Positions 49,366-59,455 of a DNA stretch of 64,000 bases are shown here, one piece after another. The stretch comes from Rosistilla ulvae. GTDB taxonomy: Bacteria > Planctomycetota > Planctomycetia > Pirellulales > Pirellulaceae. How positions within the stretch are numbered: position 1 is the stretch's first letter; each line of letters begins with the position of its first letter. The notes below the pieces were generated by a model, which made no database searches, was not told where the DNA came from, and worked only from the letters and a program-made list of their open reading frames with translations. The DNA lies in contig NZ_CP036261.1 in assembly GCF_007741475.1 (NCBI RefSeq), forward strand, positions 4,031,798 through 4,095,797. Reading direction: 5' to 3'. The translations under genes and the position numbers were made by a program.

Positions 49366-52323
49366 ATGCCCGATGCTGTCCAACGGACGACCTCCGAGAG
49401 CCTGGCGTTGCTGTGGCGACGTTTGATTGCGGTGCTCGCATCGCTGGTACCCGCAGCGGCGGCGTGGGATTACGGCGGTGTCCTGCCATGGACGAAATGG
49501 GCGTTGGCGGTTGCCACGGTCGGGCTTTTAATCGCCCTGCTGCCGTTGGTCGTCACCCGCCGCCCGAGTTCGCGACTGGTCTACGGTTTGCCATTTATAG
49601 CGCTTGCGATCTGGGGATACGCAGCATTCCAGACGCTGCCACTGCCAAGTGGTTTGGCCCAGATCATCGCACCGGCCAGCTATACTGCGCATGCGCAGTG
49701 GGGAATCTCCGCAGACATCCCTGCGGCGACATCGATGCCGATCAGCGTCGCCCCGTGGTACACGCTCTCCTACCTCGTGTTACCTGCCTGTTTCGCAAGC
49801 TTTGTCTTGATCGGAACGGTCGCTCTCCGCGGCGAGAAGGATCTGTTGATCCTTTTGACCCTGGCGACAATCGCCGGCGTTGCGATCAGCTACATCGGCA
49901 TCGCTGACAAGATCAACGTAAACGAGGGTCAGGGCGAACTGCTCGCTCCCACCGACGCCGCCCTCCCCTTCGGTCCGTTTGTCAATCGAAACAACGCGGC
50001 CGGATATCTCAATTTATGCTTGGCGTGCACTATCGGGACGCTCGTTTATCGCCATCGCACGCGGCTGAAAGAACGCAAGAATGACGATCGGTATCGTATC
50101 TCAGGGAACAGCGGTTGGGAAAAATTGGTCAGCCGGATCACTCGCTTCGGTCGCCTGACCGACAATCTGTCGGTCGTCATCGTCGTCCTTGCGATCGTGA
50201 TCGCCAGCGGAATCTTCATCAGCGGATCGCGCGGCGGAATGTTGGCGACGCTGGCCGGTACGTTTGTCGTTGGTTTGCGTTCGATCAACCGCAGCCGAAA
50301 ATTTACCGCACTGATCGCGATCTCGATCGGCTTTGTCGGCTTTGGCCTAACGCTTGGTTCGATCGGAATGGTCTCGACGGTCCAAGAGCGTTTCGCCCAA
50401 GTTTGGGGAGACGATGCACTGCAGGATGGCCGGTTGGACCACTGGCAAGACAGCCTCGTCGCGTCGGCGAACTATCTACCCGGCGGTGCTGGCCTCGGCA
50501 GCTACCGATTCGCCTACATGCCGTTCCAACGGGTCGGCGGATCGGCTTGGTTTCTCAACGCCGATGGAATGCCATTTGAATGGTTGCTCGAAGGAGGCCT
50601 GATCGTCATCGGGCTGGTGATCGCTGGAATCGCATGGACCTATCGTTTGCTGTGGAACCTATCCTATTTCAAGAACACGCCTACCGACGCGGCGATCGCA
50701 ACGACGGCATGGTTTGCGATTCCCAGCCTGATGGTTTCCCAATCATTCGATTTTGGAATCCTCCTGCCCGCCAACACGATCCTCACCGCATTGATCTTGG
50801 GTGCCGTTTGTGCGTCGGTCAAACCCGTCTTCAAGAAACAGGCTCGCAAGCCGAGCTCCAAAACCGACGACAAACAGGAATCGGGCAAGTCGCGGCGTTC
50901 CAGTACCAGCGAGTATCCGCCACTGAAGGCTCATTCATCTTCCCATTCCCCAACGACGTCGTACGAGACTTCGAAAGCAAGCGATCCGCCCCGAGGAACC
51001 TCGCATCGGCGATCGCACCACGCGCGGCACGCGGCATCCGAAGGATCGCGCAAGCCAAAGCGGCGGCATCGTTCGGGGCGTCAGCGAGCGATCGACCTCG
51101 TGCTTGCACTGACCTGTTGGACGGGATGCCTCGCGACCGCTGCCCTAGCGATCCCGCAGCAATTCCAAGCAGCGCAAATCGACGATGTCGTGCGGAAATT
51201 GGATGCTTGGCAACCGGAAAGGGTCGACGCCGTCGAATCGATCGATGCGATCGCCACCCAAACCCATCAACTGGCCGCTCGCTATCCCGATAACCCCGAC
51301 CTGTTGCTCGCCGATGCTCAGGCAATCCTGCTGCAATCGCGTGCCGACTTGCTGCGGGAAGAACCTGCCGATCTCAGCCGTCTAGAATTTGAACGCCGCT
51401 GGCAACGGACCGCCCCGCTGCTGCAACGCTACCAATTCCATACCCAACGCGCCGCATCAAACCAACCGTCGCTTGATTGGCATTCGGTATTACTGCCTGG
51501 TCAATCGGAGCAACCGTTGTTGGCGGCACGTGACCAGACGCTCGCGTCACTGCGTTGTGCCCCTTTAAACGATAAAGCCTATTCGTTGTTGCTCATGCTC
51601 GACTTCGTCGACCACAGCTACCAGGAGAGCGAACGCTGGCTGAAACAGTTGCACCAGTTAGAGATTCGTCGCCCCGACGGCCTGGAACGGCTGGGCGTGT
51701 TGGCCGCGGTCTATCCCGGTCCCCAGGCGGCACAGCCGATCTGGCGAGACGAACTGCAATTGGCACCGGAACGGCTGGCATCGGTCTGGCGAACGATTCA
51801 ACAATTGGAGATCGATGCCGATTTGAACAGCCTCGCTCCCGATGATCCCGCCGCCCTGCTGGTCGCTGCCGAATCATTGACCAAGGATCCGGCGACCCGC
51901 GAACAATTATTGGCCCGCATCGACGCGATCATCGCCCGCGAGGGACGTTCTTCGCTGAAACAACTGGCGCGGGCGGATGCGACCGACGACAGTCAGGTCG
52001 CCGATTCCGACGGGCCAGCGAATAAACCGCTCGTGCCGCGAGTTGCCGACGACGCCCAATGGCATTACTTCAATGCCCGCGTCGCGTTGCTCCGCGACGA
52101 TTTTGCCGCCGCCGAACAGGCCTACCGCGATGCGGTGCAAATGAGTCCCGGCGACGTTGTCTGGCGCGAGCAATTTGCACATCTATTGATGCGGAACGGC
52201 AAGCAGAAAGAAGCGGTGGCGCAGATCGAACGCTGTATGCTGCAGGCACCGCTAAATCGCCGCTTCCAAGATCTTGCGTCGCAGTTCCGCGCCGCCGACG
52301 TCTCGCCGCCGGAAAACGATTGA
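49366..52323 (+). CDS. O-antigen ligase/Wzy-like membrane protein with TPR C-terminus
   Basis: 985 aa. The N-terminal about 480 residues hold about 12 hydrophobic helices with the Wzy_C/ligase landmarks GPFVNRNNAAGYLNL (about 203) and SGSRGGMLATLAG (about 288), whose Arg/Gly-rich loops act in polysaccharide chain transfer. A hydrophilic linker (about 500-575) extremely rich in Ser, Arg, Lys and His separates it from another membrane helix (about 578-595) and a C-terminal TPR-like region, with repeats best seen at the end (WHYFNARVALLRDDFAAAEQAYRDAVQMSPGDVVWREQFAHLLMRNGKQKEAVAQIE). It probably polymerises or ligates exopolysaccharide units at the periplasmic face, with TPRs recruiting partners. 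Confidence 0.9.
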   Translation: MPDAVQRTTSESLALLWRRLIAVLASLVPAAAAWDYGGVLPWTKWALAVATVGLLIALLPLVVTRRPSSRLVYGLPFIALAIWGYAAFQTLPLPSGLAQIIAPASYTAHAQWGISADIPAATSMPISVAPWYTLSYLVLPACFASFVLIGTVALRGEKDLLILLTLATIAGVAISYIGIADKINVNEGQGELLAPTDAALPFGPFVNRNNAAGYLNLCLACTIGTLVYRHRTRLKERKNDDRYRISGNSGWEKLVSRITRFGRLTDNLSVVIVVLAIVIASGIFISGSRGGMLATLAGTFVVGLRSINRSRKFTALIAISIGFVGFGLTLGSIGMVSTVQERFAQVWGDDALQDGRLDHWQDSLVASANYLPGGAGLGSYRFAYMPFQRVGGSAWFLNADGMPFEWLLEGGLIVIGLVIAGIAWTYRLLWNLSYFKNTPTDAAIATTAWFAIPSLMVSQSFDFGILLPANTILTALILGAVCASVKPVFKKQARKPSSKTDDKQESGKSRRSSTSEYPPLKAHSSSHSPTTSYETSKASDPPRGTSHRRSHHARHAASEGSRKPKRRHRSGRQRAIDLVLALTCWTGCLATAALAIPQQFQAAQIDDVVRKLDAWQPERVDAVESIDAIATQTHQLAARYPDNPDLLLADAQAILLQSRADLLREEPADLSRLEFERRWQRTAPLLQRYQFHTQRAASNQPSLDWHSVLLPGQSEQPLLAARDQTLASLRCAPLNDKAYSLLLMLDFVDHSYQESERWLKQLHQLEIRRPDGLERLGVLAAVYPGPQAAQPIWRDELQLAPERLASVWRTIQQLEIDADLNSLAPDDPAALLVAAESLTKDPATREQLLARIDAIIAREGRSSLKQLARADATDDSQVADSDGPANKPLVPRVADDAQWHYFNARVALLRDDFAAAEQAYRDAVQMSPGDVVWREQFAHLLMRNGKQKEAVAQIERCMLQAPLNRRFQDLASQFRAADVSPPEND

Positions 52324-52366
52324 CTTCGAAGCGGCTCGGTCCGACTGCAATTCCATCGACCGCAAG

Positions 52367-53758
52367 CTATGGAAGCGCGGCGGTCGGTTGGTCGGGAGTT
52401 TCCACCATCCGCAGCGTTCGCCACCGACCGTGGGCGAATCGGCCGAGCATCGCTACCGTCATCGACATCACCCAGCAGGTCAACATCCACCACCACCAGT
52501 GCAACGGATCGCTGGTATATCCTTTCCCAATCAGACCGACGACAACCCAGGTCACCGCAACACCAACGCTTGCAAACAGGACGAACCAAGTATCCCCCGC
52601 ACCGCGCAACGCCCCGCCGATGACGATCTGAGCGGCATCAAAAACGCAGTAGACGGCGACAAACCGCAGCAACACTCGAGCGATCGCGATCGTCGACGCG
52701 ATCGTCTCGCCTTGGTTCCCCGCCAAATACAACGACAGCAGCGTATCGGGAATCAGGATGTAGGCAGCAGCCCACGTTGCGGAATAACAGACACCCAACA
52801 ATGCCGCCGAAACCGCGGCCCGCGCGGCGAGGATCGGCCCCGATTCGGTCAGATGCTTGCCGACCAAGACCGAAGCGGCGATCGACACGCCGATCAAGGG
52901 AACAAACGCGGCCATGTTGAAATTGATCGCCATCGCAGTCGCCGCCAACGCCTCGGTTCCAACCTGCCCGATCTGCAGCACGATCACTGCAAACCCGCCC
53001 GATTCGGCTTGGTATTGCAAACCGGCCGGAACGCCGAAATAGAGCAAGCGGCGGATCAACGCCCCGTCGAAACAACGTCCCGCCGCGATCCCATATCGCT
53101 CGCGGTCGCAGCGGCGATGCATCAAGACGAAGTAGATGATCGCTTTGGTCCAAAACGAAACGCTGCTGGCGATCCCTGCGCCGACGATTCCCAGTTCTGG
53201 AAAGCCGGCATATCCGAAGATCAACACGACATCGAGGATCAGGTTCAGGATCGATGCAACGATATTTACCCACATCACGATCGCAGTCCGTTCGGTTCCG
53301 CTGAAGAACCCCGCCAACGCCGACTCCAAAACGACAGCACTGGCACCGACAAGCAACCACTGCAGATAGATCGTCTCCAGATCGATAAGCGACGGGTCTT
53401 GTCCCGCGGCAAGAAAGATCGACCGCGACATCGGGATCAGCAGCCACAGACACGGAGAGATCGCTAACGTGAACCAGACAGCTTGCCAGATCAGCCGGCC
53501 GATCCGTTGCTGTTGTCCGCTGCCCGCATATTGAGCTACGATCGCGCTGGTCATCGAAACGATGCCGACCGGAAAACAGGTCAGCGTCCAGAACAGGTTC
53601 CCGCCAGCCATCGACGCGGCCATCTCGGGCTGACCGTACCACAGCAGCAACGTCCGATCGGAAAACAGAGTCAGGGTCAAACACCCCGTGCTGATCATCA
53701 ACGGCAGCGCGACACGCAGCACTTCCGCGATCCCCGCAGGACGATTCCAGATATTCAT
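52367..53758 (-). CDS. MATE-family Na+/H+-driven efflux transporter
   Basis: 463 aa from the ATG at 53758, which overlaps the rhomboid stop (ATGA). About 12 transmembrane helices form two pseudo-symmetric halves. MATE features are LPLMISTGCLTLTLFSDRTLLLWYG, AGGNLFWTLTCFPVGIVSMTSAIVAQYAGSG, a SALAGFFSGTERTAIVMWVN segment in the first half, and FGVPAGLQYQAESGGFAVIV opening the second. It exports cationic compounds or, in some lineages, polyisoprenoid-linked precursors, by ion exchange. Translational coupling to a rhomboid protease is unusual but may be co-regulation only. Confidence 0.92.
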   Translation of the reverse strand: MNIWNRPAGIAEVLRVALPLMISTGCLTLTLFSDRTLLLWYGQPEMAASMAGGNLFWTLTCFPVGIVSMTSAIVAQYAGSGQQQRIGRLIWQAVWFTLAISPCLWLLIPMSRSIFLAAGQDPSLIDLETIYLQWLLVGASAVVLESALAGFFSGTERTAIVMWVNIVASILNLILDVVLIFGYAGFPELGIVGAGIASSVSFWTKAIIYFVLMHRRCDRERYGIAAGRCFDGALIRRLLYFGVPAGLQYQAESGGFAVIVLQIGQVGTEALAATAMAINFNMAAFVPLIGVSIAASVLVGKHLTESGPILAARAAVSAALLGVCYSATWAAAYILIPDTLLSLYLAGNQGETIASTIAIARVLLRFVAVYCVFDAAQIVIGGALRGAGDTWFVLFASVGVAVTWVVVGLIGKGYTSDPLHWWWWMLTCWVMSMTVAMLGRFAHGRWRTLRMVETPDQPTAALP

Positions 53759-54711
53759 GAAGACATTCGAGAAGCCACCGCTGCACACGCGATTCCGGTT
53801 ACAAGCCCCGCCACGTGGGCGACATTCGCAACCGATACGCCCCCCATCGATCCTTGTGGCACGAGAATGAACATGAACATGAACGCCAACATCATCATGA
53901 CCGTTGTCGGCGGAATCAGGTTCGGGAAACTTGGCTGTAAGATCGGCCGAATCCAGAGGTATCCGAACAGCCCGTAAACCGCGCCCGAGATTCCGATCAC
54001 GTTCGGCGATCCGCCAAGCGCTGGCGGAAAGACCGATTGCACCACGATCGCCATCACGCCGGTCAAAAATACCAACACCGCGAACGCCCACGGACTCTGC
54101 AGCCTTTCAATCGCGCCGCCCAGAAAAAACAGCGCCAGCATGTTGAATCCCAGATGCATCATGCTGCCATGCAGAAGATTCGGGGTGAAGACCCGCCAGA
54201 TCTCTCCCTTTTTGATCGACGCTAACGGATCGCCTTCCGATTCGACAAAGTCTTGGATGCCGACAAACCGCATCCCGTCATACAGCCGTAGGCCCGCGTC
54301 ATTGGATTCCCGCTTGACGCCAGGATCGGTGACAAAAAAGAGCACGACACAAGTGATCACCAATGCGATCGTCAGCCGCGGTTTCTGGGACATGTAATTC
54401 CCCGACCCCGCCCACGACGAACCGCCCACCTTCCGCTGCTGCTTCAAGCGATCGCGGTTCTTCGTTTCCTGTTGCTTGCGAATCTCTTCGGCTTGCTTTT
54501 GAACGTTGTATTTCGCATCGTCGGGTTGCTGGCGGAAATGGGCGAATTGAGCTCGCGCTTCCTCCAACCGATCTTCATCGCGAATCCAGACCGCCCACGC
54601 CTCGGCATCGCTGTGCGACGTTTCTGCCATCGCCGAGATATCGATCGTCAACAAGTAATCGCAGAATCGGACCGCTTGAGCTCGTTCCGTCAATTCGCCG
54701 ATCTTACGCAT
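53755..54711 (-). CDS. Rhomboid-family intramembrane serine protease
   Basis: 318 aa. An N-terminal cytosolic domain (about 1-105) with a charged coiled-coil stretch (EEIRKQQETKNRDRLKQQRK) resembles the GlpG-type accessory domain. The membrane domain follows with HGSMMHLGFNMLALFFLGGAIE (H186, N190), the catalytic GISGAVYGLFG (S242 in GxSG) and AHVAGLVTGI with the paired catalytic H299. All residues needed for proteolysis are present. It cleaves transmembrane segments of unknown substrates. Its stop overlaps the MATE start. Confidence 0.95.
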   Translation of the reverse strand: MRKIGELTERAQAVRFCDYLLTIDISAMAETSHSDAEAWAVWIRDEDRLEEARAQFAHFRQQPDDAKYNVQKQAEEIRKQQETKNRDRLKQQRKVGGSSWAGSGNYMSQKPRLTIALVITCVVLFFVTDPGVKRESNDAGLRLYDGMRFVGIQDFVESEGDPLASIKKGEIWRVFTPNLLHGSMMHLGFNMLALFFLGGAIERLQSPWAFAVLVFLTGVMAIVVQSVFPPALGGSPNVIGISGAVYGLFGYLWIRPILQPSFPNLIPPTTVMMMLAFMFMFILVPQGSMGGVSVANVAHVAGLVTGIACAAVASRMSS

Positions 54712-54835
54712 GAGTTTCTTTGTTCGCAGGTGTGTTCAGTGGTCTAGCGATCGGTCGGCCGCAAGCGCCACCCACCGCCCCAAAATAGGCCCCATTGCAT
54801 CGGTTGGCAACTTTCGCACGATGCCACCGCGCGTT

Positions 54836-55624
54836 CTAAAGTCCCTGTTCGACGATCTTGCGGTGCATCTCTTCGCTGCTGCGGTAATATGCTTGGCGTT
54901 TCAGCCCACTGGCCGCCGCTTCGTCGAGAACGTAGATCGCGTCGCGATGCAATTGCAAGGCCGAAGCGGTATTCTGACAGGTGACCGGACCTTCGATCGC
55001 AGCGGCGATCGCGTCGGCCTTGTGCGAACCGGTCGCCATCAACAGGCACTGCCGCGATTCGAGAATCGTCCCGACTCCCATCGTGACCGCCAATCGTGGC
55101 ACTTCGTCGATCGATTCGAAGAACCGTGCGTTGTCCTGGACCGTCTCCGGCATCAACGTCTTCAACCGCGTGCGGCTGCCCAACGAAGAGCCCGGTTCGT
55201 TGAACGCGATGTGGCCGTCGGTGCCAATCCCCAACAACTGCAGATCGATCCCTCCCGCATCGGCGATCTGTTGCTCGTAAACTTCGCCATACGCTTCATA
55301 GTCCTTGGCCAAGCCGTTGGGGACATGGGTTGCGGCCGGATCGATATCGATATGATCGAACAAATTCGTTTGCATGAAGTGCCGGTAGCTCTGCGGATGA
55401 TCTCCCGCCAAGCCGACATATTCATCCAAATTGAACGACTTGCAAGCGGCGAAACTTACCAATTTCTCCTGGTACATCTCGATCAGCACTTGGTAGCAAG
55501 CGACCGGTGTTCCCCCGGTTGCCAACCCCAAAACCGAATCGGGCTTCTTCTGGATCTGGTCGATAATCAATGCTGCACAGCGGTTTGCCGCTGCCGCAGC
55601 ATCGCTCTCAATGATGATACGCAA
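54836..55624 (-). CDS. nagB: Glucosamine-6-phosphate deaminase
   Basis: 262 aa from a TTG at 55624 (MRIIIESDAAAA), preferred because GGGAG lies 8 nt upstream and known NagB proteins start this way; a GTG at 55639 is possible. Motifs: SVLGLATGGTPVACYQVLIEMYQ, FNLDEYVGLAGDHPQSYRHFMQTNLF, GIGTDGHIAFNEPGSSL and RLAVTMGVGTILESR. It converts glucosamine 6-phosphate to fructose 6-phosphate and ammonia. It begins 5 nt after guaA, an operon pairing that links amino-sugar ammonia release with glutamine amidotransfer only loosely. Confidence 0.96.
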   Translation of the reverse strand: MRIIIESDAAAAANRCAALIIDQIQKKPDSVLGLATGGTPVACYQVLIEMYQEKLVSFAACKSFNLDEYVGLAGDHPQSYRHFMQTNLFDHIDIDPAATHVPNGLAKDYEAYGEVYEQQIADAGGIDLQLLGIGTDGHIAFNEPGSSLGSRTRLKTLMPETVQDNARFFESIDEVPRLAVTMGVGTILESRQCLLMATGSHKADAIAAAIEGPVTCQNTASALQLHRDAIYVLDEAAASGLKRQAYYRSSEEMHRKIVEQGL

Positions 55625-55629
55625 GTTCT

Positions 55630-57213
55630 CTACTCCCACTCAATCGTTGCTGGGGGTTTGCTACTGATGTCGTAACAGACACGGTTGACCCCTTTGACCT
55701 CGTTGATGATACGCGTACTGATCTTGGCCAGCAGATCGTACGGCAAACGCGACCAATCGGCCGTCATGAAGTCGTCGGTATCGACCGACCGAACCGCGAC
55801 ACAATTATCATAAGTTCGCGCGTCGCCCATCACGCCCACGCTTTGAACGGGCAACAGTACAGCAAACGTTTGACTCGTCTGGCGATACAGTCCCGCCGCT
55901 TTGACTTCTTCGACAACGATCGCGTCGGCTTCGCGCAACACATCCAATTTCTCGGCGGTAATCTCTCCGAGACAACGAACGGCCAAACCGGGACCGGGGA
56001 AAGGATGCCGCCAGACAAGATCTTCGGGCAAACCAAGTTCCAGCCCCAACCGGCGGACTTCGTCCTTGAACAAATCGCGAAGCGGTTCGATCAATTCAAA
56101 GCCCAGTTCATCGGGCAAACCGCCCACGTTGTGGTGCAGTTTGATCGTTGCCGCCGGGCCATCCTGAGCGGCACCGCTTTCGATCACGTCGGGATAGAGT
56201 GTCCCTTGTGCCAGAAAGTGCGCCGATTCGATCTTCGACGCTTCCGACTTGAAAGCCTCGATAAATTGATATCCGATCCGCCGTCGCTTCTCCTGCGGTT
56301 CGCTGATCCCTTCCAACGCCTGCATGAATTGCGGGCCAGCATCGACGACGTGCAGATCGGCTTTGAAATGCTCGGTGAACGCTTTGACAACGTCCGCCTG
56401 TTCCGCTTTTCGCAACAGACCATTATCGACGAGAATGCAGGCCAATTGAGGACCGATCGCTTTGTACAGCAACGCCGCCACGACCGACGAATCGACGCCG
56501 CCCGAAAGACCGCAGATCACGCGTCGATCGCCAACGATCTCGCGAATCTGGCCGATCGTCTCTTCAGCAAAATCGCTCAACTGCCACTTCCCCGTGCAAC
56601 CGCAAACTCGCAGCACAAAGTTCCGCAGCAATTGTTTTCCCTCGGGAGTGTGCGTCACTTCGGGGTGAAACTGCAGTCCGTAGACCGGCAAACTGGCGTG
56701 TTTGACAGCGGCAAAGGGACATGTCTCGGTGCGTGCTTGAGCATGAAACATCTCTCCCACCGAAGAGACTTGATCGCCATGGCTCATCCAAACTTGCATG
56801 TTGGTCGGCAAGCCATCGAACAGATCCGATGCGTCGGTGACTTCGCAATGAGCCCGCCCATACTCGCGACTTGGCGTGTGTTGAACGCTGCCGCCCAACG
56901 CGTCGCAGGCAAGCTGCATTCCGTAACAAATACCGAGCACGGGAATACCGAGTTCAAACAACTTGGGGTCGCATCGCGGGGCCCCATCTTCGTAGACGCT
57001 CGACGGGCCGCCCGACAAGATGATCCCGCGCGGCGCGTATTCGGCGATCCGTTCGGCGGTGATATCGTGACGAACGATCTGGCAATAAACGTTTTGTTCG
57101 CGGACACGGCGGGCGATCAGCTGTGCGTATTGCGAACCAAAGTCGAGGACCAAGACGCGCTCGTCCATCAGCGCCGAACTGTCCGTGATAACTTCGCTTG
57201 CAGGAGTGCTCAT
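55630..57213 (-). CDS. guaA: GMP synthase (glutamine-hydrolysing)
   Basis: 527 aa from the ATG at 57213 (MSTPASEV), near the usual 510-525. The class I glutamine amidotransferase domain has [21 protein letters not shown], the nucleophile Cys in [15 protein letters not shown], and His/Glu in [10 protein letters not shown]. The ATP pyrophosphatase domain has the P-loop [13 protein letters not shown], and the dimerisation domain ends [17 protein letters not shown]. It makes GMP from XMP with glutamine, the last step of guanine nucleotide synthesis. A TATACT hexamer sits about 140 nt upstream on its strand. Confidence 0.97.
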   Translation of the reverse strand: MSTPASEVITDSSALMDERVLVLDFGSQYAQLIARRVREQNVYCQIVRHDITAERIAEYAPRGIILSGGPSSVYEDGAPRCDPKLFELGIPVLGICYGMQLACDALGGSVQHTPSREYGRAHCEVTDASDLFDGLPTNMQVWMSHGDQVSSVGEMFHAQARTETCPFAAVKHASLPVYGLQFHPEVTHTPEGKQLLRNFVLRVCGCTGKWQLSDFAEETIGQIREIVGDRRVICGLSGGVDSSVVAALLYKAIGPQLACILVDNGLLRKAEQADVVKAFTEHFKADLHVVDAGPQFMQALEGISEPQEKRRRIGYQFIEAFKSEASKIESAHFLAQGTLYPDVIESGAAQDGPAATIKLHHNVGGLPDELGFELIEPLRDLFKDEVRRLGLELGLPEDLVWRHPFPGPGLAVRCLGEITAEKLDVLREADAIVVEEVKAAGLYRQTSQTFAVLLPVQSVGVMGDARTYDNCVAVRSVDTDDFMTADWSRLPYDLLAKISTRIINEVKGVNRVCYDISSKPPATIEWE

Positions 57214-57592
57214 ATCGACTGGCTCACTGTCTCGGCGATCGCTCTGCTGCGACCCGATCGCCGCTGGCATCGCCCAACTCTACCGACAAACTCCCGACGG
57301 ACGTTCGGTCGGCTAAAGTCTTAAGAATGGGATTCAAAAACAATCCGGCAGTATAAGCCAAGCTGTTCAGAAGGCCACAGGGGTGCGCTAGAGCCACGGT
57401 CGCAAATCCGCTTTTCACCTTCGCCAATCCGCTCCAGTCGGCCGGTTCAATTCCCCCAGCCCAGCCGCTCCAGTGCGCCTGACCGCCACCGCTTCCCATG
57501 TTTTTCGTGGCATCGATCGGGCCCATCCTACCCCGTGGGCAACGCGATCCCCGATCGCCCTAAGGACCGCCAAATGATGTCGCCCGCAGGTC
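57214..57592. other. 379-bp gap between guaA and the second sulfatase
   Basis: Both neighbours read on the minus strand, so the gap is guaA's upstream region and lies after it the other way round is the sulfatase's 3' side. It contains AGTATA (57350-57355), read TATACT on the minus strand. I see no riboswitch, RNA gene or ORF here. Confidence 0.4.
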
Positions 57593-59023
57593 CTACATCC
57601 AATCCGCAAACGGCTCGCTGAGATCCAAAGAATCCCCCAGTTCGGCCTGCTGGCGGCGGAGTTCGGCAAACATCCGCTTGATGATCGTTTCCGAAGCGGG
57701 ATCGCCGGCAAGGTCGTTCATCTCGTCGGGGTCCCGATGTAAATCGTACAACCGCACCACGTTGGCCCGCGGATAAAGGATCAGTTTATACCGGTCGGTC
57801 CGCAGACTGCGCTGCAGGTCGAGATAGGCGCCATAGATCGATTCGCGTCGCTCCCCCTGTCCAGCCAACAACGGCAAGACGCTCTGAAAATCGACGTGAT
57901 CGGGCTTCTTGACGCCCGCCAATTGCAAGGTCGTCGGCATCACATCCTGCAGATAAATCGGAGCGTCGATTCGTCGCCCCGCATCGACGTCTGGAGCCAC
58001 GACCATAAAGGGGACACGCACGCTGTGGTCGTACATGTTCTGCTTCCCCATCAATCCGTGGTGACCGCATGCCAACCCGTGGTCCGACGTGAAGAAAATC
58101 CAGGTGTTGTCGGCCATTCCCGCAGCTTTCAAACGATCCAAGATCCGACCGATCTGGGCGTCCATGTGCGTGATGATCGAATAATATTCCTGGCGTTGCA
58201 CTTTCACGCAATGTTCGGTCCGCGGAAAGATCCCCAACGCTTCGTCGCGCAACGAGGGCCCCAGGCCAATCGCATCCTTATGAGGATACAGCGGCAGGAA
58301 GTTCTTCGGAATCGAAATCCGATCGATGGGGTAACGGTCGACGTATTCTTGCGGGCTCTGCCGCGGATCGTGCGGCGCGTTGAAAGCGACGTACATAAAA
58401 AAGGGCTTCTCCTGGCCAGCGGCATCGTCGATGAAATCGATCGCGTCGTCGCCGACCACTTCGCTCCAATGTTTCCCCCCTTTCCAATACCCACCAAACT
58501 TCGGATCCGATGGCGACCACGGGTCGCTCCCGTCGGCTAGCGGTCGTCCATAACCGGTCGGTGTTTGTTGTGGCATTCCGCCGCGGACGTGACGAGCGTC
58601 GTCGAACGCCTTGTTTGCGTCGGCCCGCACGTGCCATTTGCCTGTCATGTAGGTCTTGTATCCGGCCCGCTTGAGATATTCGCTCCACCAACGCCCGGCC
58701 TTCCGCTCCTGTTCGCTCTTGTCATAGATCGCGTTCGCACTCCACACATAGCGACCGCTGTTGAGCATCGTCCGACTAGCGACGCAAACGGCACCGCTCC
58801 ACGACCCCATATTGAAACAATGAGTAAATGTTGTCCCGCGGGCAGCCAACTGGTCCAACGCGGGAGTCTCGATTTCATCGTTCCCCAACGCCCCAACGGT
58901 CTCATAACACTGGTCGTCCGAAAACAGAAACAGGATGTTGGGACGTTCCCCCGATTCCTGAGCGGTCGATGGGACGGCGGCGAACAAAACCAACAGGGTG
59001 GCGAGCGTGGATGGAAGACGCAT
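57593..59023 (-). CDS. Exported sulfatase family protein (CVASR active site)
   Basis: 476 aa from the ATG at 59023 with a Sec signal (LPSTLATLLVLFAAVPSTAQ). Type I sulfatase motifs: NILFLFSDDQCYETVGALGNDEIETPALDQLAARG (metal-binding Asp pair), the formylglycine site CVASR followed by TMLNSGRY (Ala at position three, accepted), GKWHVRAD, FFTSDHGLACGHHGLMGKQNMYDHSVRVPF and a C-terminal DRYKLILYP-NVVRLYDLHRDPDEMNDLAGDP. It is probably periplasmic and releases sulfate from sulfated glycans. It resembles iduronate-2-sulfatase and N-acetylglucosamine-6-sulfatase-like planctomycete enzymes. A TATACT hexamer lies at 59123-59128 upstream. Confidence 0.94.
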   Translation of the reverse strand: MRLPSTLATLLVLFAAVPSTAQESGERPNILFLFSDDQCYETVGALGNDEIETPALDQLAARGTTFTHCFNMGSWSGAVCVASRTMLNSGRYVWSANAIYDKSEQERKAGRWWSEYLKRAGYKTYMTGKWHVRADANKAFDDARHVRGGMPQQTPTGYGRPLADGSDPWSPSDPKFGGYWKGGKHWSEVVGDDAIDFIDDAAGQEKPFFMYVAFNAPHDPRQSPQEYVDRYPIDRISIPKNFLPLYPHKDAIGLGPSLRDEALGIFPRTEHCVKVQRQEYYSIITHMDAQIGRILDRLKAAGMADNTWIFFTSDHGLACGHHGLMGKQNMYDHSVRVPFMVVAPDVDAGRRIDAPIYLQDVMPTTLQLAGVKKPDHVDFQSVLPLLAGQGERRESIYGAYLDLQRSLRTDRYKLILYPRANVVRLYDLHRDPDEMNDLAGDPASETIIKRMFAELRRQQAELGDSLDLSEPFADWM

Positions 59024-59455
59024 TACAAACAACAACCTCTCTGGAAATCTGGAATCGTTACACAATTCAACTCGCTATTGGGTCGCACAGCATACGCCAT
59101 CCCACCCAAACAGAACCGACGCAGTATACCAAGCCGGAACGCCTCAAGGGCTCCTAAATCGGCACTCTCCCCGCCGCGTGGCAGATCCAACCGGCAATAA
59201 TCCGACCGCCGCCGACCGGCCGCAGCGATTGCGCCGAATATTTTCAGCGTCGCCCCGCCGCGTAACCTAGATTTTCAGGAAGTCCCAATGGGGAGTTCGC
59301 GGATCGCAGCGGCGACAAATTATGATCAAGCTCCCCGCGAAGCCCCCCACCCCAGAAGACATTGTCCGGCGATTTGCCGCGTCAGCGCGAAAACTATCGG
59401 TTGGAACCGACGTCGGACGCATGCCCCAAACAAACGCTCCCCCTGGGAAACTTTC
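59024..59455. other. 432-bp divergent intergenic region (sulfatase / NqrF-like)
   Basis: It holds the sulfatase promoter region (TATACT on the minus strand) and a GC-rich stretch upstream of the reductase gene. A plus-strand open frame reaching from 59288 into the reductase is Arg/Pro-rich and probably not translated. Confidence 0.45.

Noticed and set aside
55843-57324. Plus-strand open frame of 493 codons opposite guaA
   Set aside because: It is antisense to the clear guaA coding sequence; its protein is Arg/Gln/His-rich low complexity with no motif, a GC-rich shadow frame.
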